Shown: in pieces, positions 1 through 10,200 of the stretch
How positions within the stretch are numbered: the first letter of the stretch is position 1
Layout of the letters: each line of letters starts with the position of its first letter
Origin: Notamacropus eugenii
Lineage: Eukaryota > Chordata > Mammalia > Diprotodontia > Macropodidae
Direction of reading: 5' to 3'
Assembly (NCBI RefSeq): GCF_028372415.1
Contig: NC_092879.1
Span: 70,414,412-70,478,411 of the forward strand
Length of the DNA: 64,000 bases
Made by a program: the position numbers and the translations under genes
The notes under the pieces: generated by a model
Seen by the model: only the letters and a program-made list of their open reading frames with translations
Told to the model about the DNA's origin: nothing
Databases searched by the model: none

Positions 1-529
1 CCCTCCCTGCCTTCCCTGCTCTCTGACCTTTGTGTTGGGTCTTCAGAGGGAACTGAGTTTATGGGAGAATGTATCAAGTTCATTATCTGCAGGCAGAAGC
101 AGCTATTTCTATTCTGCCTAGATTATCGGGAGCTATAAAAAGGAATGGGTACAACTAACAGAGGAGGGAATGGCATGGGACAACGGAGCTGGCTCCACGC
201 AGCTCCGACAGGCTGCTGAGACTTGCTCTCTGTCCAAAGGCTTTTTTGACCTATCGTCAAAGCTCTGTGAGTCAAAAGATCATAGAAGCAAAGGATTCTA
301 TATTGAGAGTTGAAAGAGTTCTTAAGTGTCAACCATTTCCCTCATTTTACAGATGGGGAAACTAAGGCAAGAAAGGCTGTGATTTGACCAGTTTGACCTG
401 GCAGAGCCAGGATTTGGATCCCATTCCTCTAATGCCAAATGCTCTTTTGAAAGACTGATTATTGTGATTGTCAGCATAGACTAGTAAGGAGAACATTCGA
501 TTTGAAGTCATGTGAGAGCCCTATTGACA
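1..529. other. unassigned sequence with a minus-strand MIR relic
   Basis: No gene seen. About 330-450 carries the reversed MIR core (ctcattttacagatggggaaac). The rest is unassigned. Confidence 0.5.
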
Positions 530-725
530 TGGATAAAAATTCATCCTCTGGTAACTGATTATTTGCTGTATGACTATAGACAAGTCATTTAACTTATCTG
601 TGCCTCCGTTTCCTCATTTGTAAAATGGAGATAAGAATGCCTGTAGCATCTACCTCTCCTGGTCGTTGTGAGTCTCAAATGGGATGATGCCTGTAAAGAA
701 CTTTGCCAACTTGAACTGAGCCATA
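530..725 (+). repeat. MIR/CORE-SINE
   Basis: Core gacaagtcatttaacttatc, then cctcatttgtaaaatggaga, a middle with ggtcgttgtgagtctcaaat and the end gtaaagaactttgccaa: the full MIR-type 3' half in order. Confidence 0.75.
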
Positions 726-819
726 AATACTACTCCCCTTCATTAATTCCACATTCCAGCCAAACTAGTCTACCAGCTGTTCCCCAAACTTGCCCCCCTC
801 TCTCTCTCCTCCGTGAATT

Positions 820-1130
820 CATTCGAACAATCTGCTTCCCATTCCTGGAATGCAAGCACTCCCTCCTTCCCTCCTACTCCCTCCCCTTCCCAGCCCCTCC
901 CCCACCTCTGTCACTCTCTGTGTCTCTGTCTCAGAATCCTTTTTTTAAGGCTCAACTCAGGTGCTGCCTCGTCATCCCCCAAAGTTGTTAGTGCTCTCCT
1001 CCAAATTTCTTTGTATTCACTTATTGGCTCACCTGCTGCACCCTCCCCCCCTTCCCCAAAGCTATTTCATTGGTTGTCCTACTCAAAACAGTGCTTGTCT
1101 CACAATAGGAATCCATGAAATCCCTACTGG
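820..1130 (+). repeat. L2-type LINE 3' end relic
   Basis: Pattern of a short-ORF end and 3' UTR of L2: cattcctggaatgcaagcac, then aaggctcaactcaggtgctg and ttgtattcacttattggctc. Heavily diverged and T/C-rich. Confidence 0.5.
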
Positions 1131-1730
1131 ATTGAATGGAGCTAGGTGCTCGAACAGGTCCCAGGGAGTCCCAATCCCAGTGTCTCCCTCTTCCTCTTTG
1201 TCAAGAGGCCAAGACTCTACCATTTGACTATGTGCTTGGCTCAGCAGCTGCCTTCCCCTGCTCTGGAAACCTAAAGGGTAAAATAAATCAGATGTGGTCA
1301 CTACGAAGAAATCCTCTAGTGACATTTGGGGAAACGCTCTTCAGAACAAAGGCCTTAGGTCACCCTGGGACAAACACCTCCTCAGTCACAGCATTATTGC
1401 TGCTGGATAAGCATTCCCTTCCGTCAAAATCATCTTCCTTTGGCATAGATTTTTCTTCCTCTGTTCCCATGAACCTTTAGAGCTCTGCACTGCCAAGGAT
1501 GCTGATCTCTAAGCTTTGATTGCAAACCCATATCAATAATAAAAATGTTTCGAACCCTCCTACATGTATTCATTTACTTGTTTATCCCTTATATAGACAC
1601 ACACTACTATACTAAGAACTTTGAACTTCATAAAACTTACACGAGGTTACACAAGCAGATTGGAAAAGGAAAAGATGAAGTAGCATCTACTCCTGGAATC
1701 AATAAGGAGTTCCTGGACTTTAAGGAGTAG
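1131..1730. other. unassigned intergenic sequence
   Basis: No gene or clear repeat. The open frames here are short and without family resemblance. Confidence 0.5.
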
Positions 1731-2330
1731 AGGAGTGACACGGTCAGACCTAGATGGGAGGAAAATCACGTTGGCAGCCAAGTGGATGATGGGTTGAAGT
1801 AAAGGGAGGTTTGAGGCAGAGAGACTGGCTAGCAGGCTACTAGAGTAGTTCAAGTGAGAGGTGATAAAGACCTGCTCCAGGATAATGTCAGTGTAAGTAG
1901 AGAGAAGGGGACAGATGCCAGGGGCAGAGGATAGAGTGCTATGAAGACCTGAGTTCAAATCTGGCCTTAGACACTTACCAGCTGTATAACCTCATGCAAG
2001 TCACTTAACCTCTGTCTGCCTCAGTTTCCTTAAGTGTAAAATAGGGATAATAATAGCACCTATGTCCTCTGGGTTGTTGGAAAGACTAAATGAGATAAAG
2101 TGCTTAGCACAGTGCCCAGCATGGAGTGGGTACCATACAAATGCTATTGTTGTTGCTGTAAAGGTAGAAATGATATGATTTATCAACAGATTTGATGTGA
2201 GGCATGTGGGAAAGTAAAGAATCAAAGATGCAAACCCAGGTGACTAGGAGGATGGAGATACCCTTGACAGAAATAGGAAAGTTTGAAAGAAGGATGGGTT
2301 TGGAAAAGGTCTGGAGGTTGGAGGGTGGGA
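1731..2330 (-). repeat. L2 LINE fragment (minus strand) split by a SINE
   Basis: 1731-1920 and 2165-2330 read as the reverse of the L2 reverse-transcriptase end region (gtgacacggtcagacctaga, cttggcagcc, ctactagagtagttcaagtg). The SINE at 1921-2164 interrupts it. Recognised from the abundant mammalian L2 pattern. Confidence 0.6.
1921..2164 (+). repeat. CORE-SINE nested in L2
   Basis: ggggcagaggatagagtgct head, cctgagttcaaatctggcct, cttaacctctgtctgcctca and the end atacaaatgctattgttgtt. Continuity of L2 on both sides shows that it inserted later. Confidence 0.75.
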
Positions 2331-2934
2331 AGGGAAAACATTGTATGCAGATTTTCTAAACAGATCACAACCAACCCATCAGGGCTGTTTGTCCAGTGCC
2401 ACTCGCTCTGTCCCAACCAAAATGAAAAAGAGGGGGGAGTAGGGCTCTTGCCAGTCACTGCCCCAGAATCCTCTCTCCAAGGGAGGGGAGCCAGTTGTAG
2501 TCCTAAGGTGATCTAGGGGATAGGGATGGTTATGCTAGGAAGGGATGGTGTGAATGATTCTGCAGATACCCCAGAAAGCCCGGAGGAAGCCAATGCTGAC
2601 TCAGAAAGAGGGAGGTTGGGAGCTTGAGCTTGGAGGAGGTAGAATGGAAAAGTATTGGGAGACAGGGGTAGATGAGATTGTGTTGAAGACAAACCCCCAT
2701 GTGGCTATCCAAAGAGAGGGTGGGGGACCACTCATCTTCCCAGCCTCCAATTGTTTAATCACCGTCCTTTGGGCTCAGGCCACTGACTCCACTTTAGTCT
2801 GGCATTTCAGATTTTTCCCCAGCACAGTCTGCCTTCCACCTATCTTTTCCAGCCTTATCTCACACTGTTGCATTTCCCTTTACAAACTGGGCTACCAGGT
2901 GAGGCCCTAAACTGAAGCCTCTACCTCCTACATC
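2331..2934. other. unassigned intergenic sequence
   Basis: No recognised repeat or gene. Purine-rich between 2560 and 2720. Confidence 0.4.
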
Positions 2935-3151
2935 CTACCTCCAGCTTATATAAACGGTTCCCTTTGCCTGTAGCAAACTTGGATCCTGTTTTTCCTTGGA
3001 GGCCCAGCTCAGGTACCACTCCTTGCAGGAAGATTTTTCTGTTATCTCCAGTTGTTAATAAATACCCTTTGAGAGTACTTATCTGTGTGTTCCAGCACTT
3101 GGCACTGTGCCTGGCACTTAGTGCTTAATAAATTCTCTGTCTCTGTTTTTG

Positions 3152-3183
<32 letters not shown>

Positions 3184-3350
3184 ATCCTCCAGCACAGTAC
3201 AAATTTCTGGAAGGCAGGCATTGAGTCTTACCTCATCTTTCTATCTTCCCCAGTGCTTAACAAAGGGTTCTACAAAAAGTGGGGGTTTAATAAACGGGTA
3301 TCTCATCTTTGCATCCTTCCCCCACTTCACCTCCAACTATCTCCCCAAGC
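2935..3350 (+). repeat. L2 3' end with a (TCTCTG)n stretch
   Basis: cccagctcaggtaccactcc, then gcacttggcactgtgcctgg and cttagtgcttaataaat are the L2 3' end. A simple repeat of tctctg units covers about 3136-3184, and a second L2 end-like piece (ggcaggcattgagtct) follows. Confidence 0.6.
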
Positions 3351-4185
3351 ATAGGGTCCCACATATATGAGATCCTCCCTTATAAATATTTGTGGACCTT
3401 CCAATATAGTTCTAGGTATGGCTCACATATCCGTGGCTAGCTGCTTTCAAGGTGGACAGCATTGTCTTTCTTTCCAGAGTCCAGGGCTTCAGGAACTTTC
3501 CAGATAGACCATCCCTGTAATTGGGCCTTATTCTTTTAGGATGATGTGTCAGGAACTCTCCAGGAATTTAGAGAGACAAATGACTAGGGAGCACTTGGAG
3601 ATCCAGTGTCACATTGAAAACACCCTAGGGTATAAAGTGAAGGAATGAGAAGCATCTCTCATGGGTAGGGCCATAAGCTAGGAAAATCTTCCAAATGAAA
3701 AAGAAGATTGGGACCTGGCTGGCCTCCACAGTAGGAAGGGTGGCTTCTGTGTTGTTGAACCTGGGAAGCACTTGGGGCCCCTCCCTTCAAACCCAGCAAG
3801 CTTCTACTCTGGTGCCCCTCCTAGCTCTCTGCACCCTGCAACATTCTTGGAACCAAGTCTGGGCAAGCAGACTGGAGAGTCCATTGCAAGGGAGGAAAGG
3901 CCCACCAGAAAGAGAAGTCAGGCAAAGCCAAGCTTGCAGACTGGTGCACCACCCTGCCATTGGGGCCTCAAAGGGCCCTTTGGGGTCATCAAGATACCTG
4001 GGTGGAGATGAGGAGAGACAGTGAGCTATCTGAGAGCAGCACCCCATGTAAGTGAGCAGGTCCACCCCAGCAATACAAGATGGGTGTGCTCAGGAGAGGC
4101 ACCATGGCTCTTAACCCAAGGGGTCCTAGGCCCTTTTGTTAATCTGGTGAAGCCCTTTCTCAGTATAATATTTTAAAGATATAAA
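3351..4185. other. unassigned intergenic sequence
   Basis: No recognised gene or repeat. The G+C is slightly raised (3700-4060), which opens several meaningless frames. Confidence 0.45.
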
Positions 4186-4254
4186 ATAAAATGCATAGGA
4201 TTACAAAGAAAATCATTCTATTGAAATACAATCATCAATGTCTTTTAAACCAAG

Positions 4255-4425
4255 TTCATGGAGTGTTGGCTTTGGAGTTAAAGGTTCTGGATCTGAATTC
4301 TGTCTCTGCAACTTACTACATTATCTTAAGCCAATCAATTTTCTCTGGTTCCCTCATTTTCAAAGGAGTGTATTGGAATTAGTGGCCTCTAAGGCCTCCT
4401 CCAACTCAAAACCCATGATCCTATG
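4255..4425 (+). repeat. MIR
   Basis: ggctttggagttaaaggttc, ctgaattctgtctctgcaac, ttctctggttccctcatttt and the tail aggcctcctccaactc in MIR order. Confidence 0.65.
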
Positions 4426-4834
4426 TGAAGGCAGAGGCAAATCCCCTTGTGCTCTGCTAACAACACCTAGCCTGGTGTTAGCAGATCAGTACTGGGAAGC
4501 AGACAGAGGCAGGTCTTATGGCAAAGCTCCCTGGTGGATCAGCTGTTGATAGCCAGAGGTCTACCTGACAATAATTGGCCCCATGGGAAACCAGGCCAGA
4601 GGAAGGAAGGCAACCGAAGCAAGGGAGGGGAAAATGACAGGAGAGATCTTGAGGAGGATCAATCCTGGAATGAATGATGTCACATTACCATCCAACAGGA
4701 AGGCTGTCCTCACAACAACCTAGCTAGTCTAAGATTCATCAATCCCCATTTTGACCTGGGAGGATAGTGGCAAAGGTAGGGATTGGGAACTGGAAGAGGC
4801 CTAGAGGTCATCTATTCCAACTCCCTCTTTCTTT

Positions 4835-5095
4835 TCAAATTAAATTTGTTAACAAGCATTTATTTTCTTTCTTCCACTTCCCTCATTAGAAAAGAAAAAA
4901 AAGCAAAACCCTTGTAACAAAAATGCATGGTCAAGCAAAACAAATTCCCAGACTGGCCATGTCCAAAAATGTGTCTCATTCTGTACCCTGAGTCTATCAC
5001 TTCTTGATCAGGAGGTAGGTAGCAGGTTTTAGCATCCATCCCTTGGAATCATGGTTGATCATTGCCCTCATCAAAGTGCTTCTGAATGCTGATGG
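4835..5095 (-). repeat. L1 3' UTR fragment (minus strand)
   Basis: Shares gtcaagcaaaacaaattccc, cttgtaacaaaaatgcat and the caggaggtaggtagcagg block with 26935-27190 and 62860-62990. In reverse this is the marsupial L1 3' end that follows ORF2. Confidence 0.65.
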
Positions 5096-5320
5096 CCCAA
5101 CCCCTTCTTTCTTCAGACAGATAAACTGAAGATCAGAGAGTCAAAGTCATTTGGCCAGAATCACCCAGCAAGTAAGCCTCAGAGGCAGAATTCAAACCCA
5201 GGGCAAATCAATGAACCTCTATGAGTCTCAGTTTCCTCCTCTGTCAAAAGAGAGGATTGGCCACTCAGTTTGTGAGGTCCTTTCCAACTCTGAATCACCG
5301 TTCCTGTGATCTTAGGACAT
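5096..5320. repeat. two adjoining MIR relics in opposite orientation
   Basis: 5096-5205 is antisense (cagacagataaactgaagat, cagaattcaaaccc). 5206-5320 is sense (gagtctcagtttcctcctct, gtgaggtcctttccaactct). They may be two insertions or an inverted one. Confidence 0.5.
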
Positions 5321-5460
5321 GGCCCTCTGTGGACTGGAAGGACAATATCATACGGCAGCAATAGTCAGAGTGCTTGGGCCTGAGTCTTTGCATCTTTCAC
5401 CTCTGCCCTGTCCCTCCCCCCATCTCCTTTGGGCCAAAGGCTGAGCTTCATCTCTCCTAA

Positions 5461-5575
5461 GTGGGGGGAGAGGGAAAGGGGAGGAGAGGGAGGAGGTTGG
5501 AGGCTGGAGAGAGGGAGAGAGAAGGGAAAAGGAGTGGAGGAAAAATGGGGGAGGAGGCAGGGAGGGCAGACAAAG
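5461..5575 (+). repeat. purine-rich (G/A) tract
   Basis: Almost only G and A over about 110 bases with partial mirror symmetry. No coding meaning despite long open frames on both strands. Confidence 0.8.
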
Positions 5576-6190
5576 GGTTGGCCCAAAGTCCCAAGTCTGA
5601 GCCCAAGACCCTCCAGTCTGATGTCTGCTCTGGTTGAGCCCATTAGATCCGGCCTAGTGCCTGGCGTGGCCTGGAGGCCTGAGGATGTTTGCCAGAAGGG
5701 AAGGCCATTCTCAAATGCTGCTGCTGGGCTTATCTCCGGGGTGCAACACAGTGTCCCCTCTTTATGGGATTTTGGAGTCAGGTATAAGGCTGTCAGAAAC
5801 CCAGGAGAAGGCTTTCTCATTCAGCCCTGAGCACAACATTTCCTGTCCACCCCTGGAAGGGCCCACTGGTCAAAGAGAAGTGGCCATAGTAGGGGTGGCG
5901 CGAGGGGGAGGGGAAAACTGGGTCTGAGGGGCAACTTACTTACAGATTCTTGGGCCCTGGGGCTCAGAAGGGGTCTCTGAGATGTCTGAGACTAGCCCTT
6001 TGCTTTCACACCGGAGTAACAAAGTTACACAGGGAGTTAGACTACAGCACTTGGCTCCTCTGGGTCCAACTCTGCCCACTGTACTCCCTATTTGTGAAGG
6101 AATGAGTCCCAGTCCCAGCTGGAACCAACTGGAACAGGCTGTATTCTCCCCATCTCTGTCATTCAAAGGAGATGGCCTCTCTTAAAGCAA
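5576..6190. other. unassigned intergenic sequence
   Basis: No recognised gene or repeat. Confidence 0.4.
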
Positions 6191-6194
6191 TGCA

Positions 6195-6375
6195 GGGGAA
6201 AGAGCCCTGGCTAGGAAGCCTGGATTCTAGGCCTGGCTCTGCCCCCAACTCACTATGTGACCTTGAACAAGTCCTTTCCTCTCTGTGCCTTTGTTCCTTT
6301 TCTCTAAAATAGGAGAGAGGCAGACATAGGATGAACTCTAAAATCTCTCCCAGCTCTAAATCTTATGTTCCTTTA
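6195..6375 (+). repeat. MIR
   Basis: gagccctggctaggaagcct, gtgaccttgaacaagtcctt, cctttgttccttttctctaa and tctcccagctctaaat in MIR order. Confidence 0.7.
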
Positions 6376-6454
6376 AAATCTGTTCCCCTTACCTCCTCAA
6401 CTTACTCAACTATACCATGAAGACAAGTAGGTCATTTTGTCCGGAATAGAGAGC

Positions 6455-6728
6455 ACTGTGTAGGGGAAGGGACATGAAGTCAGTCTGGGAAGGGAGGCTG
6501 GACAGATTTTGGGAAGCTTTAAATGCCAGGCTGAAGAGTTTATAGTTTTAGTTATATGCTAGAGGCCAGTGGGAAGCCAATGAAGGTTCTTGAGCAGGGG
6601 AAGATTATTTTGGTACCTGTGTAGAAGATGGATTAGAGAGGAGGGACACTAGCAGGAAAAAGCCCATGGAGGAAACTATTCTAGTAGTCCTGGTAAGAGA
6701 TGATGAGTGCGGGGACTAAGGTTGGGGT
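6455..6728 (-). repeat. L2 fragment (minus strand)
   Basis: ctttaaatgccaggctgaag, gccagtgggaagccaatgaa, cttgagcaggggaagatt and tattctagtagtcctggtaa match the reverse of the L2 coding end. Confidence 0.6.
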
Positions 6729-6846
6729 GGAAAAGAAGTGATGCTGGTGACCTGCACAGCCCTCCCTCACTCAAAACAAGGTCAAGTGCAAGTCATGTCA
6801 TCATTTCTCTGATGGCATGGTCTTCTTCAGCAACGAAGTTCGAACA
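6729..6846 (+). repeat. WSINE1/RTE 3' tail fragment
   Basis: agaagtgatgctggtgacct, cctccctcactcaaaacaag and atggcatggtcttcttcagc are the 3' tail shared with 8955-9436 and 23908-24221. The copy is 5'-truncated. Confidence 0.85.
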
Positions 6847-6879
6847 CATACACACATGAAGGAAGAAGCAATGGACGAG

Positions 6880-7660
6880 AGACTGTGGAGGCAGAAAGGA
6901 TAAGGGCATCCAGTCATGCTGGAAAGCAATTTGGAACGATGCCCAAAGGGTGACAAAAACATACATACCCTTTGACCCAACAATATCACTTCTAAGGCTG
7001 TATCCCCAAGAGATCATAAAAATGGGCAAAGGCCCCACATGTACAAAAATATTTATAGCAGCTCTCTTTGTGGTCACCAAAAACTGGAAATCAAGGGGAT
7101 GCCCATCCATTGGGGAATGGCTGAATAAATTATGGTACATGAATGTAATGGAGTACTATTGTGCTATAAGAAATGATGAATAGGCAGACTTCAGAAAAAC
7201 CTGGAAAGATTTATATGAACTGATGCTGAGTGAAAGGAGCAGAGACAGGAGAACATTATACACAGGTAAGAGCCACAATGTGCAAGGACTGTTTCTGATG
7301 GACTTAGCCCTTCACAGCAATGCAAGGACCAAAAACATCCCCAAAGGACTCTTGAGGCAAAATGCCATCCACATCCAGAGAAAGAATTATGGAAATGAAA
7401 TGCAGAATGAAGCAGACTATTTTCTCTTGTGTTATGTTATGCTATGTTTTGTTTTATGGTTTCTCCCATTCATTTGAATTCTTCTACGCTACATGACTAA
7501 GGTGAAAATGTATTTAATAGGAATGTATGATTAGAACCTATATGAGATTGCATGCCATCTTGGGGAGGGAGGGGGGAGAAGTCTAACATATATGGAAGTG
7601 ATTGTATAAAAACTGAAAACAAATCAAATAATTTAAAATTTAAAATAAATAAACAAATAA
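6880..7660 (+). repeat. 5'-truncated L1 (ORF2 C-terminus and 3' UTR)
   Basis: The frame around 6950-7180 reads as the L1 ORF2 C-terminus (GEWLNKLWYMNVMEYYCAI). Past it come the L1 3' UTR, including gattgcatgccatcttgggg, and an A-rich tail. A possible degenerate target repeat is aagcaatggacgag (about 6866) against aaagaatggacaag (about 7670). It encodes no full protein. Confidence 0.85.
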
Positions 7661-7683
7661 ATTAAAAAGAAAGAATGGACAAG

Positions 7684-7945
7684 GCCAGCTAGGTGGCACT
7701 GCAGTGGATAGAATGCCAGGCCTAGATTCAGGAAGATTCCTCTTCATAAGTTCAAATCTGGCCTCAGATACTTACTAGCTGTGTGACTCTGGGCAGGTCA
7801 CTTTATCCTGTTTGCCTCTGTTTCTTCATCTGTAAAATGAGGTGGAGAAGGAAATGGCAAACTACTCCAGTATTTTTGCCGAGGAAACCCCAAATGGGGG
7901 TCACGAAAAGTTGAATATGACTAAAAAATGACTGAACACACGCAG
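7684..7945 (+). repeat. tRNA-headed SINE with RTE-type tail
   Basis: Begins gccagctaggtggcactgca, with gtgtgactctgggcaggtca and a 3' end (accccaaatgggggtcacga) of the RTE/BovB type. It is flanked by perfect 12-base target duplications, agaatggacaag at 7672-7683 and 7946-7957. The insertion abuts the L1 tail, so it is younger than that L1. Confidence 0.9.
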
Positions 7946-8014
7946 AGAATGGACAAGACTTGGCAACTAACTGGGTATAGGGGTGGGTGAGGGAGAAGGA
8001 ACAGTCGAGGATGA

Positions 8015-8110
8015 TCAGACTAGAATGGAAGCTCCTTGAGAGCAGGGGCTGTGTCATCATTTAGTTTTTGTGTACAGTGCCTGATAGGTGCTTATCTATA
8101 ACAGAGCGTT
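8015..8110 (+). repeat. L2 3' end
   Basis: gaatggaagctccttgagag, caggggctgtgtcatc and acagtgcctgataggtgctt. Confidence 0.65.
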
Positions 8111-8214
8111 CTGACCTGGAGAAGGACAGCGGGGCCTGCTGGGAAAGTGGAACTTAGCATTAACGGGGAGGTCTTTCTCCCCCAGCTGCTCCCTCTCCAC
8201 CCCAGAGATTCAAA

Positions 8215-8435
8215 AAGTAGATAGAGGGGTGGCCTCGGGGTTAGGAAGACGAGACAACATTTGTGCTTTGCCTCTGAAGCCTACTTGCTGAGCAGTTGTT
8301 GGCAAGTCAACTTTTCTTAAGTGGTAAAACGGAAATAATAACATCCATGCCACCCACCTCATGGGGTTATTTTGAGACTCAAATGAGATCATGTATGTAA
8401 AGTGCTTTGTAAACCTAGAGAAACATCAGCTATAA
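8215..8435 (+). repeat. CORE-SINE (MIR-like)
   Basis: tagataga head, ggcaagtcaacttttcttaa, gtggtaaaacggaaataata, catggggttattttgagact and gtaaagtgctttgtaaacct. Confidence 0.7.
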
Positions 8436-8954
8436 GGAACATCTATCATGTCTGGCCTCTCAGACTCTGGACCAAATCCTGTCCCAGGTGAGGACGGGAG
8501 TCATGTAGCAGGAAGCAACTTCCTGTATTGTATGTAACATGAGGGCAAAAGGGATGGTGAAAGGGCTTGAGATCTCATGTGACCTGACAAGCATTTAAAT
8601 TGAGCAGATATGTTTAGCCAGGGGAAGATTTGGGGGGCACCAGATATCCGTCTGCAGATATTTAAAGGGCTAACAGACTTGTTCTCCTTGGCCCCAAAGG
8701 GCACAAGCCACTGGCAGAGGTTGCCAAGAAGCCAATTAGATTTGATTAAGGAACAAAGGCCTCCCAATGAGAACTAGCCAAGGAGGGCAAGGACTGCCTC
8801 AGGAACCTTGGACTTGGCCCCTGTGCCTATCTTTCCCCAGCACCAATGTTATGACCATGTGGGCCTGTTTGTGTGGAGAGGCCGGGGTCTTTCAGATTAA
8901 GCCTCCCTCATCTCAAGATCTCTTTAAATTTAGGGTTAGGTTTAAATTGTGTGC
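8436..8954. other. unassigned sequence upstream of the RTE 3' end
   Basis: No gene. It may be further 3' UTR of the RTE LINE that follows, since homology with 24826-25285 fades gradually, but I cannot show it. Confidence 0.3.
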
Positions 8955-9436
8955 TCTGTGCTTCCAGTAAACCCTAAACCTACCGCACTCTGAATGAAGC
9001 TAAAACGCCAATGGCCTTGCCCCTGCCTAAGGCCTCTTCTGGACCCTCCTGCTTTAGGATTTAAGATTATCAATAGCAAATGTTGCTGTTTCCCTCCCAG
9101 CCTGAAGTCTTTCTTTTTCTTTGCCTCATTAAATGGGCCATGCCCTGGCTACTTCTTAAACAAGACTATTCAATGAATGGGCGTTACCTCACCCTAAGTG
9201 AGTATCTGCACAGACCTTGGCCTAAAGGGCCCCAGGTCTCCCAGTGCATCCTGGGTCATCTCCAGTCATCCTGATGAATATCTGGTCACTGGATTCAGAT
9301 GGCTCTGGAGGAGAAGTGAGCCTGGTGACCTTGCACAGCCCTCCCTCACTCAAAACAAAGTCAAGTGCAAGTCATGTCATCATGTCTCTGATGGCATGGT
9401 CTTCTTGGGCAACGAAGGACGAACACAACAACGTTT
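8955..9436 (+). repeat. RTE-type LINE 3' UTR (parent of the SINE tail)
   Basis: Homologous over its whole length to 24826-25285 on the other strand. The last 190 bases (from catcctgggtcatctccagt) also match the tail of the SINE at 23908-24221, but the preceding 270-290 bases do not occur in the SINE. A 5'-truncated LINE copy is therefore the simplest reading. It ends with cgaaggacgaacacaac. Confidence 0.75.
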
Positions 9437-10050
9437 CTCCATTCAGAAAATGAGAGTCTTAGACAAGATTTTCTGTAGGATCCCTGTCAGGGCCAACGTT
9501 CTGTGAGCCTAGAAACATTATACCACTTAGGTATGTGATTGGGACCTAACTATCCTAGCAGAATCTCATCTCCTGTAATTCAGGAGAAGCACGCACAGAG
9601 TAGCCCTCATGCACCAAAGCTAGGCTGGGTGATTTGTGACTCAGGAGAAGATTCTCTGCAAATAGGTATTGAGGGATTGCTAAATGGGCAGAAACTTGGT
9701 AAAGAGTTTGAGAACAACTTTCTTCATGCTATTTTCACAAGCCTGATAAATACAGCATTAAGAGACAGAGGAAGTGGTTTCTGGCTTTTGTGTTGGGCCT
9801 CATGGAAAGCTTGGAATTGATGAATCTTACAAGTAGTCCTCGAGCTCCCTGCTAAGGAAAGTATAGTTGTTAAAGTAATGTACTGAATCAGCAGGTGGGC
9901 AGAGGGCCTCTGTTGTCTCCCTGGGGTGTTACAGGTAGCTATCCAGTGTGCCACAACTGACGGTTGGAGCTGACATTTCCCAACTGGTGCTGTTGAATTT
10001 GTGCCTTTAAGCCCCCAGGTTGGACACTAACTACGCATGTATAGACTAAA
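9437..10050. other. unassigned intergenic sequence
   Basis: No gene or repeat recognised. Confidence 0.45.
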
Positions 10051-10200
10051 ACTGTAAGGAACCTTAGGGGTCATCTAGGCATCCCCCCCCCCCCCCCTTA
10101 TTTGATAGAGAAGGAAACCGAGGCTGGGAGAAAGGAAGGAATTTGCCCAGGTTCCATGAGCAGGGATTTGAACTCAGGCCCTCCACCTGCAAATCTCTTT
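10050..10200 (-). repeat. MIR (minus strand) with a poly-C run
   Basis: taaggaaccttaggggtcat, then a run of about 16 C at 10082-10097, gagaaggaaaccgaggctgg and ggatttgaactcaggccctc. Confidence 0.7.

Noticed and set aside
5365-5830. Overlapping open frames of 133-151 residues on both strands
   Set aside because: They come from the purine-rich tract, and neither shows a known fold or motif.
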